This document shows positions 44,457-52,700 of a stretch of DNA of 64,000 bases, in pieces; positions within the stretch are counted from its first letter, which is position 1; every line of letters starts with the position of its first letter. Where the stretch lies: positions 62,001 through 126,000 of the forward strand of contig NZ_FTPP01000003.1 of assembly GCF_900156345.1 (NCBI RefSeq), in the 5' to 3' direction. Below the pieces are notes generated by a model. It was not told the origin of the DNA. It ran no database searches and worked only from the letters and a program-made list of their open reading frames with translations. A program made the translations under genes and the position numbers. This DNA comes from Pontibacter indicus. Its GTDB lineage: Bacteria > Bacteroidota > Bacteroidia > Cytophagales > Hymenobacteraceae.

Positions 44457-45698
44457 CTATTGCAGCAGGTATAGCTCCGTCTTGCGGTGCGCTTTGCCCT
44501 TGCCCGGCAGTACTTCCCCCTCTATCTCTACCTGGAAATTCTTGGCTCCAAAGTAACGCTGAATGTACTCTTTCACACTCTGGGCACGCTGCTCACTCAC
44601 CCGCTGCTTTGCCGCAGGCTCCCCGTAGCCGTCCGAATAGCCTTTGATGACAAAACTAGTCCCGTCCGGCTGCTGACGCAGGAAGCGCGACAAACCGGCC
44701 AGTTCACTCAGACTCAGGTGCACGCGGTTGAATTCGTTATATAGTACCAATGATGGGCTCGCGGCCCGCGTGGCTTTGGCTTTGACAGGCTCTTCAGCAA
44801 CAACTTTGGACTCACCTGAAGTAGCCTCTTCCAGCGCGATCTGCTGCGGCACCTCTTCTACCTCTGGTGCTGAAACAGGTTCATCAACAGGCGCTGCGAC
44901 TGCTACAGCAGGCAAATCGCCCAGCAGGTAGGCAACATAGCGCGGCTGCTCCTTGGCAGTGCCGGTGACCCATAAGGTATGGTCACCGCTTTTCCTGAAG
45001 TAGGCATTGTAGTTCTCTTTTTCGTTCACCACACCAGTCAACCGCACGGCTGCCCCCGGCTGTCCATCACGCAAAGCGGCCCCGTAGATGTAGGCTGTCT
45101 CCCCCTCCTGGCGGGAGAAATACAGGGAGTCTTGGCGCACGAAAGGAGCGAACTCCGCCTGGTTGGAGTTCACCTGCTTGCCCAGATTGCGCGGGCGCGA
45201 CCAGGACTTGCCATTCCACTCGCTCAGGTATAAGTCGTCATAGCCCTGCGATCCTGCCAGTTCGGCGGCAATAAAAAGTCGGCGTTGGTCTTCTGTCAGG
45301 TATAGGCCCAGGTTGTAGGAGTGGTTGCGCATGTGGGGTACAGGAATTTCCTCACCTTTTACAAACTCGCCGTTTGTCCAGGTATACTTCGTGATCCGCT
45401 CATCTCTCCTGCCCGACTTGTGGTAGACGAACACTTCGCCCGCCGACAGGTTGCCACCCACTACAGCGTTGATGTGGCCAGCGTTCAGGGCAGTGGCCCG
45501 CTCTGTGGTCTCCGTCTCGCCAAGTTGGGCGGTATAGAGGTACTGACCGCCGTCCTCTTTTTTGGTGACGAGCAGCAAGTCCTCTCCTACCAGCGCCACG
45601 CCGGCCATTTCAGCGTTCGTCTCCTGAAGTTTTGTCTGGGCCTGTCCTACGGTCAGGGTCCCTAAAATCAATCCGATGGTGTATACAATCTTCTTCAT
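44457..45698 (-). CDS. OmpA-family outer-membrane protein
   Basis: A 413-residue protein with a signal peptide (MKKIVYTIGLILGTLTVGQAQ). A beta-propeller-like region of roughly 20-260 follows (GGQYLYTAQLG, RLFIAAELAGSQGYDDLYLSEW, SRPRNLGKQVNSNQAEFAPFVRQDSLYFSR), then a Glu/Val-rich linker. The C-terminal OmpA peptidoglycan-binding domain is LSELAGLSRFLRQQPDGTSFVIKGYSDGYGEPAAKQRVSEQRAQSVKEYI. PD40-plus-OmpA proteins of this kind accompany PorP/SprF in T9SS loci (PorE/SprF-linked type). It is the last gene of the three-gene cluster. Confidence 0.85.
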   Translation of the reverse strand: MKKIVYTIGLILGTLTVGQAQTKLQETNAEMAGVALVGEDLLLVTKKEDGGQYLYTAQLGETETTERATALNAGHINAVVGGNLSAGEVFVYHKSGRRDERITKYTWTNGEFVKGEEIPVPHMRNHSYNLGLYLTEDQRRLFIAAELAGSQGYDDLYLSEWNGKSWSRPRNLGKQVNSNQAEFAPFVRQDSLYFSRQEGETAYIYGAALRDGQPGAAVRLTGVVNEKENYNAYFRKSGDHTLWVTGTAKEQPRYVAYLLGDLPAVAVAAPVDEPVSAPEVEEVPQQIALEEATSGESKVVAEEPVKAKATRAASPSLVLYNEFNRVHLSLSELAGLSRFLRQQPDGTSFVIKGYSDGYGEPAAKQRVSEQRAQSVKEYIQRYFGAKNFQVEIEGEVLPGKGKAHRKTELYLLQ

Positions 45699-45710
45699 GT
45701 TCGCTTCGCT

Positions 45711-46706
45711 TTACCAGATGGTTACTTGTCTGCCGTACTTCGGGTATTTCACCGGGATCAGGTTATAGGTGAGGGAGATCTCATTCGTGCTCCTGCTCAC
45801 GTGCCGGGCGTTCTGAATCGGAATCTCATAGGCATAGCCGATGCGGAACTGATCCAGGCGAATGCCTGCCGTGGCGCTCCAGGCCAGGTCCTGCCGGTAG
45901 CTGCCTCCCAGCCAAAACATATTCTGGTAAATGGCCTTGAGTTGTAGCTCAGTGCTTTCCTTCAGCTTGTTGTCGTACTGTAGCATGGCATTGGCTACCA
46001 GACCAAATTCATCAGAGATCGCCGTGCGGTAGCCGGCCTGCACGAGGTGCTTGCGGGTATAGAGGTCCTGTAAAAACTCGTCTCCACCCGACACAATGCC
46101 TCCTTTGGTCACGTCCTGCATCGCATACCCAATGTAGAAGTTATCGGCAGTGAGTGTCCAGCCCAGGTTCAGGTCGAGTTTGCCCTGGCGCAAGCGTTGG
46201 CCCAGTACCCCCTGAAACTCCGGATCGCTTTCGTTATCCACCGTGAGCTTGTTACCATCGAGGCGCTGGGCATTGTACACGACAGCACCGCCCCAACGCA
46301 GGCTCAGCCTCTCAGAAAGACGCACACGCGAGGCATAGCTCAACTGCACCTGGCTTTCGGAAAAAGGCCCGAACTCATCCTGCAACACCGCTACTCCAAA
46401 GGCATGCTTGGCACCCGCCTGGCGGCTGTAGAAATCATCCTGCCGGGTGCGGAGCAGATCGCTCTTCTTCCAGGCAGACACGTCGGCCAGGTCCAGCTCG
46501 GCGGAGGCAAAGTAGGTGCGCGGAGCTCCCTCAAAGCCCGTCCACTGGTTGCGGTGGAAGCCCTTGAGCATGGAGCCCTCGTAACCGGTCAGTGAGGGGT
46601 TGTAGTATTGCTGAAACAGCTGAAAGTTGGCAATGTGCTTTCTGTTCTGGGCATTGGCACCCAGAACAGAAGCAACTAATAGTATAGATAAGATTAACTT
46701 TTTCAT
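45711..46706 (-). CDS. PorP/SprF family type IX secretion outer-membrane protein
   Basis: A 331-residue barrel protein of the PorP/SprF family. The signal peptide is MKKLILSILLVASVLGANAQ. The family core is QLFQQYYNPSLTGYEGSMLKGFHRNQWTGFEGAPRTYFASAEL, with AFGVAVLQDEFGPFSESQVQLSYA, WLGGSYRQDLAWSATAGIRLDQFRIGYAYEIPI and NEISLTYNLIP further on. PorP/SprF proteins hold or secrete partner adhesins that carry a type B C-terminal signal. The giant adhesin gene ends 4 bp upstream, so this is its dedicated partner. Confidence 0.93.
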   Translation of the reverse strand: MKKLILSILLVASVLGANAQNRKHIANFQLFQQYYNPSLTGYEGSMLKGFHRNQWTGFEGAPRTYFASAELDLADVSAWKKSDLLRTRQDDFYSRQAGAKHAFGVAVLQDEFGPFSESQVQLSYASRVRLSERLSLRWGGAVVYNAQRLDGNKLTVDNESDPEFQGVLGQRLRQGKLDLNLGWTLTADNFYIGYAMQDVTKGGIVSGGDEFLQDLYTRKHLVQAGYRTAISDEFGLVANAMLQYDNKLKESTELQLKAIYQNMFWLGGSYRQDLAWSATAGIRLDQFRIGYAYEIPIQNARHVSRSTNEISLTYNLIPVKYPKYGRQVTIW

Positions 46707-46710
46707 TTGA

Positions 46711-49700
46711 TTACTTGCTAAGGATTGTCACCACACCTCTTTTCACCCAGTTGATGTCCTTCACCTCCACCGTGAAGAGGAAGGCACCTTTCAGGATCTG
46801 TCCGTTCGGGCCTCGTCCGTCCCAGCCCTTCTCCGGATCATTCGTCTCAAACACGCGCACACCGGAGCGGTCGAACACCTGAATGTAGACCTCGTTGTAG
46901 AAGCGGAGCTCCGGGATGGTCCAGTTATCGTTGATGCCGTCGCCGTTCGGAGAGAAGGCGTTGACGATCTTGAGCTGGTCCACGGTGCGGTCGTATGCCT
47001 GCTTGGTCAGGGTGAAGGCACGCTCGATCGTGTTCAGGTATGGGTCGGTGCTGCGCACGCGGATGGTGAAGGAAGTCATACCTGAGAGGCCGTTGTTCGA
47101 CTTCAGGTATACCTGGTCGTCCCGAATCTCGAAAAGTGCGTTGTGGGCATCACCCTCGCCGCTTACCAAGGTATAGACAAACTCGGTGTCGTCCGGGTCA
47201 GTGGTAGTCAGCGTACCGATCACCTCTGCTGCCGTAGCATCTGGTTTGAAAGTGGTGGCGCTGAAGGCAAGTGCGGTCGGCACTTTGTTCGGCTGCACTT
47301 CCACAGTTACTTTGGCCGTCAGATTGTCCAGGTTGGTCGTCATCTCAGCCAGCTCCAGTATACCGGTCAGCACATAAGGTCCGGCCTTGGTGCCGTCGTA
47401 GTTGCCGGCTTCCCAGCGTACTTTCACTTGTGCTGTCTCGCCGGTCGAGTAGGTTACCGCGACAGTGGCTGGCAGTTGAATCTGCTCAAACTTTGTGCGG
47501 ATCGGAACCTGGATCATGGCTGGCTCTGTTACGGAAGCGATGTTGCGGGTAATCTTCACTACCTGCGCCGTTACTTCCGCTCCTTTATTTCCGGCCTTGT
47601 CCGTCAGATATAGCTGCACCGTCAGCGTGCCATCCTTCAGTTTCTCCAGGTCAAGGTTTGCGATGCTGACACGCTCCCCTGTCACCTCTCCCGTGCCGGT
47701 CACTTCGGTGCTTTCTTCGCCGCTTGTGATGCGGTAGGTATAGGCGGTGCCCGGTTCGGCTCCGGTGAGCAGCAGCGTGATCGCCTCAAGGTTCGACACA
47801 TCCACGCGGGCAGCGCTCCAGGCTACGGCGTAGCCGGCAGGAGCCGTGCCGTCATAAGTCAGGGAGAGCACGTTGGAAGCTGTGTTGCCGTTCGTAGCCG
47901 CGTCCGCAACCTTGTTCTCGGCGATCGCGATGCTTACTTCTCCGTCAAGGGTTGGCGTTACCAGAACGCTATACTTGGTCTCACTTACTTTGGTCAGGTC
48001 AGCAGCTGTGCCGTTGGTGATGGTGAAATCTGCCAAAGCAAAACCTGTTACCGGCTCGCTGAATGTGATCGTCACAGGTATAGCGGCATTGGTCAGGGCC
48101 GGAGCCGTGGTGGCCAGCGTGACTGCCGGTCGGGTTTTGTCATACTGCAGGCGCAGCGTGTTGGAAGCCGTATTGCCGTTGCCGGCGTTGTCTTCTGCCA
48201 CATCCGCAGCAACGCTTATAGTTACTTCTCCTTCAGCAGATGGCGTGATGGTGGCAGTGTATACCTTGCCAGCTGCAGTAGCTGTCAAGTTCGACACAGT
48301 TCCTCCAGCTACCGCGATGTCTGCCAGGGCGAAACCGGACACCGTCTCGCTAAAGGTAAACACGACTTCGAAGGCAGCATTAATCGGGCTATTAGCTTCA
48401 GTGCTCAGTACCAGGGTTGGCTTCGTAGCGTCGTATATTCTGGTTAGTGCATCAGCCTTCAGGTTACCGTTTCCGGCAGCGTCACGGGCTACGTCAGCCG
48501 CCACGGCTATACCTACTTCGCCGTCCGCCTGTGGTGTTACCAGGGCAGTGTATACCTGCGCAGACACTTGCGTGAAGGCAGAAGCAGCGCCATTCGTAAC
48601 GGCGATATCCTGCAACTCAAATCCTGTCACGGCTTTGCTGAAGGTAAAGGTCATCACAAATGGGGCCTTCACCACTTCAGCCGCCGTCGTGGACAGTACC
48701 AGCACTGGCTGGCTCACATCGTAGCCTATCTGCAGTTGGTTAGATGCCAGATTGCCGTTACCAAACGCATCCTGCGTCACGTTCTCAGCCACGGAAACTG
48801 TCACCACACCATTTGCACCTGGAGTAACAAGAGCCGTGTATACCGTAGCGCTTTCTTTAATCAGATTAGAAACGCTTCCGTTCGCTACCGTGATGTTGTT
48901 CAGCTCAAAGCTTTCCACAGACTCCGAGAAGGTGAAGCGCACGGTAAAGGCGGTATTGACAGGGCTCGTCACCGCTGTTGCCACCGTCACGGCTGGCCTG
49001 GTAGTGTCGTAGAGCCGGGTGATCTGTTCGGAGGCCAGGTTCAGGTTACCGGCTGCATCCTGCGCCACACCGGCAGCAATAGATACGCGCACTTCCCCGT
49101 TCGCTTGCGGTGTGATCTGCAAGGCATATTCCTTGTCACCTTTCACTTCAAAGTTTGTCACCGTACCGTTTACAACCGTTACATCAGCAGCTGTGAAGCC
49201 TATTACCGTTTCGCTGAAGGTGACAGTTACCTCGAAGGCAGTGTTCAGCTTCTCAGGTGCGCTGGAAGCCAGTACCACGGTTGGTTGTGTTTTGTCAATG
49301 TTCAGTTTCAAGGCTGTGGCTGCTGTATTGCCGTTACCGGCCGCATCGCGGGCCACATTCTCCATCACGCTGACGATCACTTCTCCTTCAGCAGTTGGTG
49401 TGATGCGTGCGGTGTATACCTGCGCAGAAACCTGCGTGAAGGCAGCCGCCGCACCGTTGCTTACTGCAATGTCTGCTACTTCAAAACCGCTCACTTCCTT
49501 GCTAAAGGTGAAGGTTACCTCAAAAGCAGCATTAGTCGGGCTGGTCGCTTTAGTTGAAAGGGCCAGTGTCGGTCTGGTCGCATTGAAGGTTCTGGTCAAC
49601 GCTGCTGAAGCCGTGTTGCCATTGCCAGCCGCGTCCTGGGCTACATTAGCCGGCACCGAAACCGTCACTAGTCCATCTGCCAGCGGGCTTACCTCTACGG

Positions 49701-52700
49701 TGTACTGCATGTTATCCGTTGTGGTCAGACCGGAGAGTGTGGCATTTGCCACTGTTAGATCCTGTACTGTAAGCCCTGTCACAGGCTCGGTGAACGTAAC
49801 GCTCACCTGGAAGGCCCTGTTGATCGGGTTCGGGGCAGTGCTTGCCAACACCACAGCTGGGCGGTCGGCATCGTATACCCGTGTGAGTGTGTTGGAAGCC
49901 AGGGTACCATTCGAAGCCGCGTCGGCCGCTGCATTGGCAGGCACCTGAACTGTCACTTCACCGGCTGCCACAGGCGTTACCAGCGCGCTGTAGCGTCGGC
50001 CGTCCACCTGGCTGAACTGAGAAAGCGTACCGTTGGTCACTGCTATACCTCTCGCAGCAAAGCCTGAAACCTCTTCGCTGAACTCGAAAGTAACAGAGAA
50101 GGCGCTGTTAACAGGATCGGAAGCACTTGTGCTGACAACCACAGCTGGTCGCGTGATATCATACTGTCGGGTCAGGATATTGGAGGCGGTACTGCCGTTG
50201 CCGGCACCGTCCTGGGCTGCATCGGCCGCCACAGCTACGCGCACTTCACCCTCCGCAGCAGGTATAACCCGCACGGTATAGGTTCTGGCATCGACTACTA
50301 CGAAATCAGCGGCTGCGCCATTGGCAAGGGCAATGTCACCGATAGCGAAACCGGTCACATCCTTGCTGAAGGCGAAGCGCATGCTGAATGGCGCGTTCAC
50401 CGCAGCAGGTGCTGTAGAGGTCAGCAACAGCGTAGGCTTGTCTGTGTCGAAGGTTATTCTGAGCACGTTGGAGGCCAGGTTCTGATTACCTGCTGCGTCC
50501 TGCGCTTTATCTGTCGCCACGCTTACGGTTACTTCGCCATTTGCCGCCGGTGTAATGCGTGCACTGTAGCGCAGGCCGTCGGTTGCTACCAGATTGGAGG
50601 CTGTGCCGTTTGTAACAGTAATATCCGTCAGGTCAAAGCCACTCACTTCCTCCGAGAAGGTAAAGGTTACGTCAAAAGGAGCGTTGGTCGGATTGGCTGC
50701 TGTGGTGGCTAGAGTAAGCGCCGGGCGCGTATGGTCATACAGTGTCGTGATGGTGTTGGAGGCAGCATTCAGGTTGCCCGCTACATCAACTGCCACACCG
50801 GCTGCCACGCTTATTCTTACTTCTCCCTCCAAAGCTGGAGTTATGGTCGCCTTGTATACCTTGTTATCCGCGGTCACCAGGTTGGAGGCCGTGCCGTTCA
50901 CCACTGTCAGGTCTGCTATCGTGAAACCGGTTGCGGCTTTGCTGAATGTGAAGGTTACCTCGAATGACTTGTTGGTGGCAGCCTGCACATCGCTGGAGAG
51001 CGTGAGCGTGAGCGGCACGTTGTCCAGGATGATCTGCGCCTCCACCGTACCGATGTTGCCGGCACCGTCGCGCAGCTGGGCGTATACCTGGCGGTTGCCG
51101 TTTCCGGCAGGCAGCGTCCAGGATTGGCTCGCTGCAAAGGACTGCCAGGCGCTCCAGGTGGTGTTATCGTTGGAGAAACGCATGCTGGCCACGCCGGTCA
51201 GGACATCGGTTGCCGAAATGCTCAATGTAACTTCAGGTGAGGCAGTATGGGTGGCCCCACCGTTGATGGCGAGCGTTCCGGTCGGCGCTGTTTTGTCGAA
51301 GGTAACGCTGCTGCTGTTGGTGGTAGCGCTGACAGCAGTACCCGCGTTGCCAGCCAGGTCCCGGTAGTTGATGATGAACGGCACAACGCCCTCGCTGTTG
51401 GCAGCAGTTAAGGTATAGGTCGCGCGGTACTCCAGGCCGGAAACATTCACTACTGTTGCCGCATTGCCGGCAATGAGCACCGTTGGCTGAATGGCTTCGC
51501 TGGCTACAAATTGCAACGTGATCACGCCCCCTACTTTTGCTACTGCCGGATTGCTATTGTTGGAGGCTATGCTGACAGACTGCAGGGTTGGAACAACGGC
51601 ATCCACGAGCACGCCCGTGGTAGCAGGCATCTCATCAAACATCAGATCATCGGCGTAGTTACCTGCCAGGTCGGTGATGGTGAAATTTCCAGCAGGCGGT
51701 GTGCTACCTGCCATCGGTCTTGGGCCGGGGATGAGGTTTTCCGCCGTCATAATCAATGGCGCTACCTCAATTCCATCCATGTCCAGTTCTCCCTCCTGCA
51801 CGGTATAGCGGAAAGAAATCTGCTCAGTGCCGCTTCCCTGGTTGTACAGGGCCAGCACTATTTTTTCACCTATCTTAAGCGGAATAAAAGGATTTCCGTC
51901 CGCAGGTGGTTCTGGCAGCTCCAGTTCCGGCTCGCTCGTAGCCCTGGCGCTCAGCGGGCCGAATATGGGACCTGCCTCGCGGAGTTCTACTTTCTCACTG
52001 AAGCGCACTGTGAAGTCCAGGTGCTCGCCCTGCTTGTAGATTTTATTCGCTGGCACCGTCAGTCCCGTGATAAGAGGACGAATACCGTCCACACGCACAT
52101 TGCTGCGTGATATAGGGAACGTTGAGCCAGTGCTCAGTGCATTGCCTTGCACATCGGTCGGCGTCGAAATGTCCGATTTCAGGGCCAGCACTTCCAGGCC
52201 AGTCCCCTGCTCACCTTCCTGCACCGCATAGGCATAATAAGCAGCGTTTTCATAAGCCCAGTCCAGAGTAGCCTTTCGGATTTGCGTTCCCACCCGAAGT
52301 TCAAGGTATGAGCCCTGCGTGCGCTGCATGTTTTCGCTAAACGCTACACTAAACAGCAAGTAGCGCTCCCGCTCCAGGTTATAAACACCGTCGTTTGGAA
52401 GGGTGATAGACGTAATGGTCGGCGCAACGGCATCTACTAAAACACCGGCTGTTGAGGCCACCCCGTTCAGCGACAAGACAGCTGCATTGCCGAGCGCGTC
52501 AGTTATTGTTCCGCTGTTCAGTGCAATGGCAGCCGACAGTGTGATGCCATCTGTATCTTGCTCGCCTGGCTGCACGGTATAGCGGAAACTCAGCGCTGTC
52601 GAACCGGAGCCGCTCACATAAACCGCCTGGCGAGAGGTAGCGCCTACGGTAAGGCCAAGTGCTGGAGTTCCGTTCTGTGTATTTACTACCACGGCTTCAC

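Noticed and set aside
47143..49948. Several plus-strand open frames of 150-330 codons opposite the adhesin repeats
   Set aside because: They recur with the same period as the protein repeats on the other strand, so they are shadows of the Ig-like units.
47850..51017. Regularly spaced repeats that could suggest a CRISPR-like array
   Set aside because: The period is 288 bp, the units are open in one frame and encode Ig-like domains, and they differ by many substitutions. No short direct repeat with unique spacers exists.
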